This document shows positions 18,408 to 32,200 of a DNA stretch of 64,000 bases, piece after piece. The notes beneath the pieces are model-generated. The model saw only the letters and a program-made list of their open reading frames with translations, was not told the origin of the DNA and did no database searches. Position 1 is the first letter of the stretch; each line of letters starts with the position of its first letter. The stretch lies in assembly GCA_034509925.1 (NCBI GenBank), contig CM067527.1, positions 14,118,001 through 14,182,000 on the forward strand, given 5' to 3'. This stretch comes from Hirudinaria manillensis. Lineage: Eukaryota > Annelida > Clitellata > Hirudinida > Hirudinidae. The position numbers were made by a program, and so were the translations under genes.

Positions 18408-20864
18408 CACTGAATTGCACAACTAATGCTTTCGTTATTGGTCATTCAAGTAGCTGAATTTAAGTGATTCATTAAGTAATTACTAATAATTACTTAGCTC
18501 CTCCCCTTGCATGTCATTAATAGATTTAAATAATTCCTCACTAAGGAATATTAAGAGGCAATAATTAGAAGCCAATAAGAGAGATACAATGGCAGAAAAT
18601 AATGCGATGACTGGATTGGTTCGAAGTTCTGGTTGACTCAGTTGGGCGGGCTTGGGCTGAAGATCTAAAGGTACCCGGTTCAATCCCGGCACTAAGTTTT
18701 AGCCTTCCTAGATGTAAGATCGAAGCAAATCCTCAGTTCTTTTGTTGTAATTTATTATTAGGACTCGTGTATTGAATGTCTTTGTTTTAAATCCCGAAAT
18801 AATTAATTAAGTAATAATCAATAAATATAGTAGAATAAATTATAGTAAACAATAAATAACGAACGGTAATGAGTTAACAAATAACATGACCTGTTTGACA
18901 CAGTTTACCTGAAAATTTTTAAATTAAGTTATTTCCTTAGCTATCACAAGATGTCGGTAAGTAGCTGTTGTTAACGGGTTTTTTTCACTCCTTCATGTAA
19001 TTAAATGCAAATCCGAATCTAATGGACCTAATGGGAAAGTAAAATCTGTTGCGTTCGAGATATTTCATACATTTACTTTATTTTAGTTCCACGTGTGTTT
19101 TAATTAAAGCTTCGTGTGTAACTCTTAATGTCGTTTATATGCTGTTTGTTGCCTGGAGCTGTTGGTTAGCATTCATATGTTTACCGAATTCAAATGATTG
19201 CCGTGACCTGGGAGTTACTAGTTGAAGTAAAGTTCAAATGAATTAAATTAATTAATTAATTAAATATTCAATACAACGAATGAAATAGTGAGGCGATGAC
19301 TACAAATACAGCACCACCTCAAACTAATGCCTCCGTCTCACGATCCATCGTTGATCGTGATTAAACGATGTACCAATGGCTACAATGCAAATATCCTTGA
19401 GAATCAAAAATAAATTTTGAAATTATTTTTTTTGCTTTCCAATTTGTAAAAGATTTCCACTCCGTAAACGCTGTCGAGGGACAATAAGTGGAATTAATTT
19501 TTGTAGAAATCCTTTTTATAAAAATTCCTATCATTCGCGGTACAATCAGTTGTTTTAATTATCGACCAATTTTTCCATAAAACATGACGACGCAAATTCG
19601 ATTGATATTTAGTCGCATGATATGCTGATTAAATTGATTAAATATTCAGTTCGCGTCCAAGTTCTTTGAAATCCCCGGCATAGATGGACTGGCAAAACTG
19701 AATGGATAGATGACGGACGAATCGACAGACGTACTAGAACCACTGACAGAGGATTGACGAGTTGAGGCAATAGCTATCATCATCATCATAACCGAACCTC
19801 GAAACTCCCGCTAATGAAAAAATTTTAATGCAAATATTTTCCATTATCGATAACGATCGATTGCGCTCTCAGCTCAGACCCTAACCTATCTTCCTGACTC
19901 TGGAAAGTATGGCTGTGAGTAGCGTTAAGCCCGCGAGTTGTCTCTTGCATATAACTTACCCACATTGCTGTTCCAATTGAATACTGTCTGTCCGTCACTC
20001 TGGTTTGCCCACGCGACACACATTACTTCGTCGCATTTTATGACCGTCACTTTCTTAACTTTATATTTATGAATAACTCCAGAAAATATTGATGATTTGT
20101 TTTCCACTTTCATTTATTATTTTTGCTGTCAAAAACTCAGGAGCTTAAAGAACAGAACTGAATTTCAACTTATTATAGTAATGATTGAATTGAAAATTAA
20201 TAATTTATTTGATAAACTTGTTTGAAAACATTCTTAACTATTGAACACCAGATGTCAGGTTTGTATCAATCAACATATCGATTGTGTCGTCAAAGGCATG
20301 CACCGAGTTTCAACTTTTCTGAACAAATGATGCAAAGCATTAGTTTGCCTAGGTCAGGCGTCACTTCGAAAGATCAAGGAACAGATTCCACATGATTCAT
20401 ATAAATATTATATGTGAATATATATTAAATAAATATTATATAGTATAGTAATAAATATATTAAAAATAATATGTATAGTATACATACATATTATATGTAT
20501 ATTAATTAAATTATTGGAGTAAAATATTAGATTAGTTAATAGCCGAGATATGTAACGTTAGTGAGAAAGGTTAAGGATATTTAATTTCTTTTTGTATTAA
20601 AATAAACAAAGAATTCTACAGGAAAACGTGCTGCTGTTAAACCCGGACATAATTAATTATGATTGCGATTAATTAATTTTTAATATATTCAGACCTGGAA
20701 ATAGGCCAAATTTATAAAGTAGATGTGGAAATGAGTTTATAGACTGCCACCTTGCATAACAGGAAAGGTATTCATGGTAATCAAGGCATTCATGGTTCAG
20801 AAGTCTCCAATACTCTGGCACTTATAAATATTTTGAATGATTTACAACAATCAGCGCAACATCA
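18408..20864. other. Intergenic, AT-rich, with one relic array unit
   Basis: Holds the decayed tRNA unit listed separately, a telomere-like scrap near 19877 (ACCCTAACC) and ATATT-rich DNA at 20399-20520. A 62-codon minus frame ending at 19925 was examined but not accepted as a gene. Confidence 0.6.
18629..18735 (+). pseudogene. Solo decayed copy of the tRNA-Phe half unit
   Basis: About 64 nt match tRNA-Phe (CTCAGTTGGG, CTGAAGATCTAAAGG, CCGGTTCAATCCCGG are kept), and the following spacer also matches the array unit (TTTTAGCCTTCCTAGATG against TTTTGGCCTACCTAGATG, then TCGAAGCA). Both acceptor strands are lost. Since spacer is included, it derives from an array unit at DNA level rather than from a retroposed tRNA. 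Confidence 0.8.
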
Positions 20865-23800
20865 TCAGAGTTGCAGATAATTGCTGTTCTTAAAACCCTC
20901 AACAAATTTTTGGAAAAACAATCTTTCGTTTTCTGGATCATCGAAAGATATTGTTAATAGGAGAAGCGAAGTTAACACCAATACCTGGTCTTGACAGTTT
21001 TCAAATAGCTCTTTCAGCTTGGATTCCGTCAGAGTTCCGTTGGTGCTTCTTACGTTAGCGATTTGAGATTTAGGAAAATTTTTTAGAATCTCATCCTTTT
21101 TTGATTCGTTTTCTTCGGTAAGTATTAAAATTGGCATCGGATTGAAAGGTATGCACTTTAAGTTAGGACAAGGATCTTGTTTGTTGCACGTCAGAAACTG
21201 CTTCTTCGATTCATCTTTTGTTAAGCATTTATTGGACGGTCTCATGCTTATGGAGTCGGGAACCAAATCGCTCGACAAGAAACTGCTCTCCCTGTAATTT
21301 GGAGCAAACGTTTCGTGGAATGTTTGTATTTTGAGCCAATTATTGAGGGGACATTCTTTATTCTTGCTGCAGTGAAATCTGTTGACGTTGAAATCAACAA
21401 AGACATTTAAAGACATTTCTGCAGAAAATAATTATTAATACTTAGATAATAATTACTAATACTTAATAAATAATAATTAATCAATACTTCTGTTTATTTG
21501 TCTGTGAGGACGAATAATTGTTGCGTGTGAATGTATTCTTTAAATACATCCAACCTAACATAAAGCATTTGCTAAATTCTTCACCTGGGTTTAAGAATTT
21601 GGGCATCGCTTATCCATATGTTTATATGTATGGATATGAGAGTATGTCATTTATAAATAATCCGTAAATAAGCGATATAACTAATTAATTAAATTAAAAT
21701 TAAATCTATCGATTCGGTTGATTAATTATAGCAATTTAATCTGAGCCTGTTGAAATTCGTCCTATTAAGAGGTTCTAAACCCATCGTAAACGTTGCAGAC
21801 ATTCATCGCTATTGAAAAAATAAGGATGATAATAAAAAAACTAACAATAGTACTACTACTAATAATAAAATAATAATAATCACCTGGGTAGGATGAGAGT
21901 TCTGTTCAGCATGTCTGCCAGCTTAAATGCTTGCTTCAAAGCAAATAATTCAGTATATTTGGAGTTATTGGCAGTCTTCTTGATTACTGGATTGTAATAG
22001 AGAAGATACTTTCTATTCTCGTCGGAATAGTAGCGATCATCGTCCAGAAACCACATGTTCGTCTCTTTGAATCGATGTATTTTGGCTTCTTTGCTGACAA
22101 TCCAATTGTTGTGTACGACGACGCAATCTGGACAATTGTCGCTGAAATCTTTGTTCGGGAAGTTCCTATCCACGACCTCGTAATAATCTTTACCTGACAG
22201 GTATCTGGGTGATTGAAACATTTTGGAGGAACTAAGTGTTAAAGTGCCATTGTTAAAATGCCAATTTGTAGTCACGGAATTAATTGACCAAATTAAATGA
22301 ATTAATTAAAATCTTGTAACACGCGGCTAATTCGATGACGACGACGATGGAGATGATGATGAGTTTATGGTCCTGTCCAAAATGGTCAAGACCACGTGGC
22401 TAATAACCTTTTGTTTCTATGAAAGATTCATTTATCGAGATATATTAAGATAAACTGAAAAACCATTTAAAAGAAATTCAATAAATCTCTCACGAAATCA
22501 TTAGCATTGGTAAACAAGAGCCGCCCACAACATATTCAGTACTTTAAACTTTAAAGCGTTCCAAGTTCAAATCACTTGCCTGAATGTACTCAGCACTTTC
22601 GTTGCTATTCCCTTTTCTCTTATATGGTATATTGCCGTATTCAGTGCCTTTTGATCGTCCAAAAGTTCAGAGTTATTTGTCAGCATTTGCACATGAGTGT
22701 AGACCTCGATGGAGCGCAAAGTCGCTTTGATGGCCAAAAAGCCGGCGTTGTAAGAGCTGTGATCCCAGAGAATGGCCATGTCATATTTCTCAAGGAGACT
22801 CTGCGAAATTTGCTCAAAGGATAAGAGGCTCAAAGGATACAAACGTGTGGAAATAGAATTTCACGGAAAGAATATATTTATAAATATTCATGTTGTGGAA
22901 ATTATAATCCATGGGAAGATTTCGTTCACACGTTTATAATTAAATAAAAATAAATTCCCGGTGTTGGCGAAGGTTATTTTTAAGCAAGCTTTTTTACATT
23001 GTCTTACTCATGTTATCTTCATTCGTTATTATTATGATTAATATGAAATATTAACAATAGTATTATTGATAATATTATACTAATAATTATGTGATATTAA
23101 TTAATAATAATTTATTTATTAATAATATAATAATAATAATATTGTTATCAATATTTTATGAAATATTATCATTATTATTCGCGGAATAATAAAATAAAAA
23201 TAAATTTCCGGTACCGGACTTACTACGTTAGAGAAAGCAACTATGTTAAAACCAGCGTATTTGTGCATTACTATTTATATCATCATATTTATATTTATTA
23301 AATTATCATATCATGTTAATGCGATTTATAATGAATTGTTTAATTGGCAATTACTTAAGAGCCGAAATAATTACATTAACAGCGTTGAAACAACCCAAAC
23401 CAGAGAACATACTCTATGACGAGGTTGTAAATTGTTTTTAATTAAAATGAAATACTAAAAGATTATATTTCTGGAACTCTGGCTTACAACAAATCCACAA
23501 GGAAGCATATTTTATTTAATTTTACATTTATTTATTTTATCAAATTCACCTCCAGTTCAGGCATAGGGTTCTGGAGAAACACAACGTCCAAATCCGTATG
23601 TAGGACGGAATAGTTCAAGTTCAAAGCTTGAAGAATCATTTCAGTTCTGATGTTCATCTTCCTAATAAAGACCTTTGAGCCATAATTGTGCGATTGGTTA
23701 GAGTCAGGGTCGTTCCAGAAATCGAAGCATTGAACTTTGTGCCTGCGTAGTTTTTCACAGGCGTTCGAACCTCCACCGACGAACAAGAAGTTGGTAATAT

Positions 23801-24219
23801 TGAATCTTTTGAAACTGGAGATGTACAAGTTCAATGCCATGTCCGTGAATGAGTTGTCAGTCATGGCCAATATGATGAATTGCATTTTCTCAGAGTTACC
23901 CCAGGATACTGTGACAACATTATGAGATAATGATATACAATTCTAATGTTTTAATAATTAATAAATTTATTATTAATAATATTCATATTACCGAGATTTA
24001 ACAATAATTTCTAATGAAATTCCCTCATTCTGGCTTACCTTCTTTGGCATAAGCTTTAAGAGCATCATTGAATACTTCGAACCTGGTATCGGCGGTGATT
24101 TCATTTTCCCCGGTCGATTGGAGATTAAATACGTGAATGATTTCGAAATGTACGAACAAAACCAAAGAGATAATAGTGCCCAAGGAAATAGTTAACTTTG
24201 AAAATCTTCTGCTGGCCAT
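20865..24219 (-). CDS. Type II membrane nucleotide-diphospho-sugar transferase (GT77-like)
   Basis: Five exons in transcript order: 24039-24219, 23550-23908, 22580-22800, 21884-22231 and 20865-21378 (181+359+221+348+514 nt = 540 aa plus stop). All phases fit. A short cytoplasmic tail (MASRRFSK) and a signal anchor at about residues 9-31 predict a Golgi type II enzyme. The catalytic core begins near residue 69 and shows the metal-binding DxD as HTDLDVVFLQNP (Asp166, Asp168), then YDMAILWDHSSYNAGF and DDQKALN. The C-terminal half has VVVHNNWIVSKEAKIHRFKE and TLILPRFHC...CPLNN, as in animal members related to plant arabinosyl- and galactosyltransferases of this family. Donor and acceptor sugars are unknown. 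Intron 3 appears to be GC-AG (AG|GCAAGT at 22579). Placing exon 4's acceptor at 22232 and exon 5's at 21379 is the only choice I found that restores the family motifs in frame. Confidence 0.85.
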
Positions 24220-24334
24220 TCTACACGAGCTGTACTAGGTTCGCTAGAAGACGAAAATTGTAAACAAAGTTAACTTATTAGAGCTTCTTGTGAATAACAT
24301 TATATTAATGGTAAAATTTTATTAATTTCCTGTT

Positions 24335-24374
24335 GTTATATAGCATTCGTGCCCGAGCAATCTGGCTGTCCAAT
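24335..24374 (-). promoter_or_regulatory. Putative core promoter of the glycosyltransferase gene
   Basis: On the minus strand TATATAAC (24335-24342) lies about 120 bp before the ATG, with an inverted CCAAT box (CCAATCA on the plus strand at 24370) about 30 bp further upstream. Confidence 0.45.
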
Positions 24375-27300
24375 CAAGGTGCAACGAACTTCGGCCTAAT
24401 ATTCGGTTCAATCAGGTACGTGGAAAAACTTAGACGAGTACCCACAATATTGAACGCTGTAAACTGTCACCGTTACAGACTGTTACTCTGTACAATTAAA
24501 GATAATTGAACGTTTTAAAAAGATTTGGTAAACCGAAGTAAGGAAATCAAAGAGTGTCTTTGCTCTGGCAAATAGTAAAGATAACTCTTTAAAAAAAGTC
24601 AGCACTTTGTTTTCTTTGTTGGTAGTATTTTTAAGTAGTTCAGGAAATATACATTGAAATATTTGTAAACAATGTTCAAAAATGACGCGCCTAATTAACA
24701 CGCATAATAACATATTTAAACATCAAAGAGAAAAACAAATAGATTCCTGGCAGCATGCCAAAAACCAACATCCCGAATCTAAGGCAATCTTATTAAGTCC
24801 TCACTTAAGTTTTGAGAAAGAAATAACGGCGAACGATTAAACAGAAGGCAAGACGAACTCCTGAAACAATCTGTTTTGACCAACCATTAACAAAAGCCTT
24901 TTTTGTACATCTATCATTTTTCAGAATCACTTAGACTCATAGTTAAATCAGAATCTAAGAATATCTCTCAACTTGGAGAATAAAATATCCTGGGATTCCT
25001 AACTGGTATTTAAGACGATTTATAATAAAAGATAATACAAGCTTATAAACAGGCTTAAAGACAGATTGTTTTTTGATGGTTTATAATTCACGAAATTCGC
25101 TGAGATAAAGTAAAAAGCCTAGTGAGTAAAGGGAGAGGCCGTAACACCCTGCATAACTACAGCCTAAACGAAACCCTTCAACTTTTCTTTCAAATGTTTA
25201 GGTTTAAAGTTCCAAAATACAAGTAATTCACATCACAGTCAAATTATATACAACCAGCCCATTGCTTTACAAGAAATGTCGTCATTGTTGGCCGATTATT
25301 TATTTTATGTCTAAGTCATACTTTATCAGCTCTGACATCATCGCCATTGACAACATCGTCATCATTGACAACGACATTGTCGTCGCCGCCGCCATCATCA
25401 TCCATCCGAGAACATCGTAGCACACCTAGAAGACGAGAAGTCCAGGACATTAAGTGAGACGTCGACACGAATTAATAACCGTTAACCCTTTAACAGGATA
25501 TTGATAAACAATACTCCACAGCAATTATCCAATACTACTGCACGTATGACATTAGTGTTGCATGATACTATTCATCAAGTTTAGTGTCATCATCATGATA
25601 ATAGACTTTAATTGTCCATAACACTGAACCCTGACAGAAACATTTCAACGTATTTACAAAAACAGGCATAAAATACAACTCGGTTCGGCGGCTGTAACGT
25701 GAATAAACCTTCTTTCAAGTAATTCTTTCTTCTAAAACGAATAGCATTAGCACACCTAACGTCAAAGTCTTTATTATAGTTTAATGCTTAACAAGAACAT
25801 ACTCTTTTGACTCAACTCAAATAGACGTGGGTGTCTGCAACGGGGGTGGTGTTGTGACATCAGGAGAGCAGATGTTCATTTATGTTCGATGGCGAGATTT
25901 TTATGTCTCAATATTTTGTAGAAATACTGGTATTGAAATGTTCAATTTATTAAAAATTTAACTCAATTTAAGAGTTAAATTCAGTCGTGCAGATTCACTT
26001 AAAAACGTATTATTATATCGACCTGAACTTCCAACCATTTAAAAATACAAAACCTGCCATCAGCAAATTATGTAATAATTGCTTTTTCAGAAAAAATAAG
26101 AGCCATGATTTACTTACGGTCGTACGATTTACTTTCTCTCTCCGCTATTAAAGCCACACCCTTTCGTGGCAACAATGGAACTCGTTGTTAGACAGGAATC
26201 ACGAAGCTATTGTTCACGTTGGATCGATTCAACAACAATAAATTAAACAAATGAAGGGTCAAATCGATCTCGCACTTCCAAGTTCAAAGGGAGAGAGATT
26301 GAAATTCATTAATCCATTCGTTCATCATTAAAAATTTCAAACTCATACCGCTCCATTAGTAGACATGTTAGCATAGGGACAATTGCTATTAAAAGTAAAC
26401 AAGTGAGTGATGGTTTGAAAATGGAATTCCCTAATTCAATTTTATTATTCTAGGGTCACAAGTCCATCGAAGAACGTGCATTTTAAGGGAGCACAATTCT
26501 TTCTTGTTTACAAGCACATTAAAGTTAAATCAAAGATACCTAAAAACCAACCATAAAGTGTCACAGAGTACGAAGTCTAATAATTAATCCGGAGCAAGGA
26601 CTTTCGAAATCACAATAAATTCATCAGTCAGTCAGCAACCGGTCTCAGTAATCTGATTCAAACGCAGAGATAGCTTCTGAAGATAAACACTATAGAACGC
26701 TGCTATCCCGACATAATTGTCCGGTAATTCATCCGACTATTTCGGATCTGGGTTTTCCCCCAACTTGCAAGGCACAAGCTGTACTGCGTACTTCAGCCAC
26801 AGACGAAATCTAAACTTTTCAAGCCTGGATGCCGATTCTCAAAGGTTAAAGGTTAACGCAAAAGTTTTACACAAATCCGAGAGAATGAAAATTTTCTTAT
26901 GTACTTTGTTTGCACTGAAATTGCAATTAAGAGAACAACAAAAGATGACAATGATAGGGCAACAGGTGACAAGTTGGCACTTCTCAAAGCCTGGAAACAG
27001 AAGAACCAATTCACTTGACTTCCTCCAATAAACCCGGCTACACGGGATCATCGCTTGAAGTTAAAGACCGGACCAGGGCAAGATTGAAGATACTAAATTT
27101 TAATTCTTCTCTCGCTCTTAATCACTGTTCTACTTTGTCAACATTGATAACACACATCCACGAACATTGATAACGGTTTCAAGACCCGTGTAATTGCAAT
27201 GGAATAAATAAATAAACCAACAAGCCATCGAAATAATAACGAAGTGGACCAATGAACCATGAAAGCATTTTGGGTGAAAGTTTAACAATTGCTCGATCGA

Positions 27301-27647
27301 ATGTGATTTCGCTCTCATCTCAAAGAGAACATAGTTGTGATTCTTGTCTACATTCAGCAGCCTATTTATTTATTCAGTAAGTAGAATTCATATTTTAACT
27401 CCATAATAGTTTTTATTACCTTATTTTTAATAATTTGGATGAAAGCTTTTTGTGGACATTTCCTGCAATTTCAACGACAGATGTTAACATGGTAAAAATT
27501 AAGAGTCCACGCCTCAGTGCCTTCAACCCTTGCCAGTGAACTTAACATTAAAGTTACAGTTGTAAAAGCATCCTATTATCATTATTATTGAGTAGTTTAT
27601 CAACCGATAATTTATCTAGAGGTAATTTATAATAGAGCTTTAAACGT

Positions 27648-27770
27648 CCAGTTGATAATTGATCAATTTTGAAATAATAATAATTAATTATTAATTATTA
27701 TTACGTCCAGTCCAGTTGATAATTGATCAATTTTGAAATAATAATAATTAATAATAATAATAATAATTAT
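27648..27770. repeat. Local tandem duplication, about 57-62 bp
   Basis: The block CCAGTTGATAATTGATCAAT plus TTTGAAATAATAATAATTA occurs twice, starting near 27650 and 27711, joined by an AT-rich linker. Confidence 0.8.
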
Positions 27771-29194
27771 TATTATATAAACACTCTGGCCAGAGTGCGG
27801 CATTTCAAGAACAAGTCTTAATTGATTACAATGAACTTAAAGCACAAATACTTGAGCGCAGTTTCCGAGTAAAGCGAAAAACAAAGCTGTGAGTTTGTCA
27901 CAAAGTTTCCTTACATTGTCTAACCACTCAGTTGATGGGACTATAAGGTTTGCAAAAGATTTAAAGTTATCTTGGGAATACGGAAGATAGTCAGTCCCGA
28001 GAAAGATAATTGGTTATAATTTTTACGTTTAACGAACTTTACGGGTACCATGAAAGCCTCTAGAATAGTTCGAGCAATGGGAGCGTACAGCAAGAATGAT
28101 CAAAGTGTGAATTCTGCGGTTCTAAGTTCAAAACCACGCTCGTAGAAGGAAAAGCTCGAAATTCAGGAAAGCTGATGTCGCACCCATGGCTGTTCTGCAT
28201 GAAATGAAGTACAAGATCAAAGAAATTTTTCAATGACTGTTCTCGGTCCAAATCGTAAATGCTCCAACGTTTGCCGAAACAGACGGATACGTGCAAGCGT
28301 ACCTGAGCTTTATCACCTCTAAATATTGGAAATCGGACTTCCCGACATACTAAAATATGCTCAAAAGTGTCTCCTATGAACCGGTTTTAGACGAAATTTG
28401 ACTTGGCAACAGAGAAGAGGAAAACACCTTCTACAGTGGTAGCAAATATTTTCAGAGATACAAGGAATACATATTCATTTTCAAGTGGCTTCACGACAAA
28501 ATAGTCTGATAGACCCATTTCTTCAGTGTCAGATGCCGCAACATATTTCTTGGAAAGTACTTACCTAATTTACCTTTCTGATCGTCGTTCGTGAGCCCGG
28601 AGAAGAAAAGATGTTCAAATGCCAAATAGATGAAAATAACTTACGGCATATTAAGCATGACGCAATTGGCGGACAAACATCAAAATAACCGTCCCTCTGG
28701 AAAAAAGCAATCCGAGACATGAGGCATTACAAGCGCTTGCCAAATCGCTTGAGCCATAATACAAAAAAATTCAAAAAGGCACCTAGGAAAGAGTCATATG
28801 GGACAAAAGGAAAAAGCAAGCAGATTTTAACTGATTAAAAATTTCAGCGCTCAATGAAAAGCGCCGATCATGACATTCCGATTCCCAAATTCGTTATTGA
28901 AGTCTAATGACTTATCTAAAAACCAGACATAATTCTATATGCTTTGTAAACCTGCAACCTAATTGTGACCTAATTAAATGAGGAGAGACTCTACTTGGAG
29001 GATTTCTCTATTATACTTACGAACGAGTGGTTATCATCCAAACTTAGACTTTTTGGAAAGTAATGTGCAAGCCCTGCAAAGCTCTACATATATATATCTC
29101 ATACATGTTAGCCACATTGACATTAAATAGCCGCGAAATTCAATTTCTTCTGCCTTTTCAATTTGGCCAACGAAAACGTCAGTTCCGACGTGGT

Positions 29195-29240
29195 TTTGCG
29201 TTCGCTAGGAGTTTGCCGGGATTTGAACCCGAAGGACGAC
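29195..29240 (-). other. tRNA-like T arm, possible SINE head
   Basis: On the minus strand GGGTTCAAATCCCGG has the B box and T-stem pairing of a tRNA and sits in a GC-richer patch (about 29180-29310) unlike its surroundings. No convincing D or anticodon arm was found, so only a SINE or tRNA relic can be suggested. Confidence 0.25.
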
Positions 29241-32200
29241 CTCGGAATTGCCGAAGCGAAGATCGGGTTTCGGGCCGTGGGGTTGCAAAGCGACGTTTGC
29301 GGCTTGATTGGGGTTAAATTATTTTAATTTATTTCAGAACTTTGTGCTTTCTCCCAGGGAGGACATGAGCGACTGACCTGGAAGGGGTCCGAATATAATT
29401 TCAAATAAAAATATATCCTTATTCCATCAACGAAGGTGGCATGCATTTTGTATGCTTCATAGTACTGAAAGATGCAATGATTTCTTATGATCCAATGCCA
29501 GGAGAGAGTCGCAGCATAGAGGCGATGGGTTTACATCAAGAGAACAGACGGAATCAACTATTCTCTGTCTTATTCGACATTTTGAAAATACCATGAAGAT
29601 ATTTATCACCCCTCCAAATAAAGGATCCATTTTTATTTTCTCTACTAAATAAGAAATAATTTCGAAAGAAATAAATAATATCTCCATGGAAAACAGAAGC
29701 CCGACAGGTTCACGACGGGTAGAGAAAATTTGGATTTATTTAAATTATTATTCATTTTATTCGAGAAAACTCAAGTGGGCAGAGGCATGGAAATCCAGCG
29801 TCTCCTCTTCCCTTAAATGCCGTGATTGACATGGTGCCCATTGAATTAGACAAATCAATCGGCTTAACAGATTCTGAGAAATTGTGTCAGATGTCGCTTC
29901 GAAGACTGATGACTGCCAAGATTCAAAATCTAATGATGATGATTTTTGGCTTTTGGCAATATACCAGTGAGGTTTCATACTGTGAAATCAGTTCGGAAAA
30001 GGAAATGGCGAAGGAAGAAGGCAACAAAACATGAAGAGGAAAATCATTGCAAAAAGGACAGCCAGAAGCTTTCCATGCTGTTGCCTACAGAAGATCTGTT
30101 GAACTAAAATGATTTATTGGATTGATCCAAAAGTTTTTTTGGTCGTGAAAATAAATGGTAGGAACCGTTAAAAAGATATTGTTAATAATAACAGTGACAA
30201 TGCCAAAAGGTCAGAAATTGTAGTCAACGTTAAAATAACGAGTTAATGGCTTCTACGGCAGACATTAGCAGCGATGAAATTCAGTTCAGGTGGCAATTTC
30301 CCACATTCCTGTACAGGTGTATAAAGCAAACATGGTCGATCAGCGGGGGAAATGAAAATTTATTTTCAATATTTCAAGGTAAATCTTTGAAATCTGCACA
30401 AATTCAGTAAAATTAATTCCCCGAGAGTATCCTAGTAGAAATCAGCATCCGCCCAAACTTTTCTGCCGAGCAGGACTTTATAAACAATACACTTAGTATG
30501 CGATGACTCGACAATCAAAGAACTTCTCACCTCCATTTATATAGCACCACAAGGCAGCATCAAAGGCTTGTTAATACCACCCGATCCAAAAGTGCTGAAA
30601 CTAGCGCGTTGAACTTAGCTTAGCATTATCGTCTTCAGGATACAAAGCACGCAAATATTAACGGTCCTTACAAACAGGACGTTGTTATACGAACCCTTAC
30701 TTGTTGTCAAAATAAGCAAAATAAAGATTTGAAGGTAATTATTACGCGTTGCTAGGAGGTGCTACACGAATTGGGATCGGTTAAGAATTACCTTTACATA
30801 CCTTCGGGACACAAAAGCATTATTATATACCTAACCCTAACCCAGTGTAGAAATCTGTAATCGTAGATTCCACGTGAAAACCGTTTAGGACAAATTGTCT
30901 CAAGAATATTCAGCAGAACATTCTGACTGCCCTTGTAACGGTAGTTCTATGTTCTACACTAATACCAAGAACGTGGAAAATATCCTAATATTCTGGCTAA
31001 ATGAAAAGTTGACCTAAACAAATTAATTTTCAAGACCAGCTAAGATTTCGGGAATAGATTTCATTTTCGATAGGCGATTGGTCACAGAAAACACAATCTA
31101 ACCTAAAAACTAACCTGTCTATTCCAAAAATTGAAGGAAAAAATAGTACTTTGAATGCAAAATTTGGAAACTTCAACTTGTACTTTTGAGAGCCTACAAC
31201 TATTTTCCGTAAGAGAATAATAATCCCCCATATCAAGTTGATGTCACCCAATATAAATCACATAGTTGTGCATCGCTTACATGCACGCGCACACAAATGC
31301 ACACATACGTACACGTACCAGGCAGTTGTATTTGTCAATCTTTGGAAAATGAATCGAATGTTGCTAGCCCAGTATTTGAGGGAATGTTAGTTTCTACCTA
31401 GGTGGCTTAAAAATTGGAATTATTCCAGTTTGACTAGTCCATAATGCAAAGCTAAATTTTCAATTTAAAAACAATATTGTAATACTTTAAACAGATATGA
31501 ATAGATTCTAAATAAACGATTTTTTATTGCTTCTTTATTGAGTTGGTAGTTTCAAATCGTGTAGGCTTGAAATTCAAACTGAGGAGCGCTTAATTCAAAA
31601 CAAATTGAGACTCCAAAACATCCCTCATCTCTAAGGATGTGAATACCTTCAAAATATAATTAATTCCAAAGCAGAATAATTAAAAAAGTCGTTTGTGAGA
31701 AAAAAATTCTTTTAACAGACATTTCCGCTCCTACATAAAAGTAATTCGTCTCTCTCATTAGTGCAATTATGATTTAAGTACTTGAGCAAAAGATAAAAAT
31801 AGATTAATATTCAAAATCTAGTTTACTGAGACAATGATGTAACCCGAACAACACTGATATAGAATCGATGAAATAGATTCTGAAAATGCATTCAATAAAA
31901 CTGCATCTCAGAAGCAATCTTGTTTCTGACAAAAAGCACGTAGAAAGAATTTAAAACATATTAAATCAAGCCAAAAATACTAACAAAAAGCTAAAACTTT
32001 TGCTAAAAAGATGCCGGCCTAACGCAAATGAAATTAATTTCAGCTCCCTAAACTTATTTCACTTTCGCTTTAAAAACAAAAGACTGTAATCTGATGTAGC
32101 CACAAATAGGTCGTTATTAAATTGAGTAAAATTACCTCTTAGGAAATCATCCCAATTATATCTCCTACCCATTTATTCACTGAAATTATTATCTGCGTTC

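Noticed and set aside
19925..20113. Minus-strand 62-codon frame ending near a GTAAGT donor
   Set aside because: Composition and the donor are suggestive, but no family match, no partner exon and no promoter were found.
28060..28560. Minus-strand frames at 28.0-28.6 kb
   Set aside because: Fragments of 50-78 codons without recognisable motifs or matching splice sites; may be decayed repeat.
30246..30320. ATG exon-like segment (MASTADISSDEIQFRWQFPTF) with a GTGTAT donor
   Set aside because: Too short, no second exon found, no recognised family.
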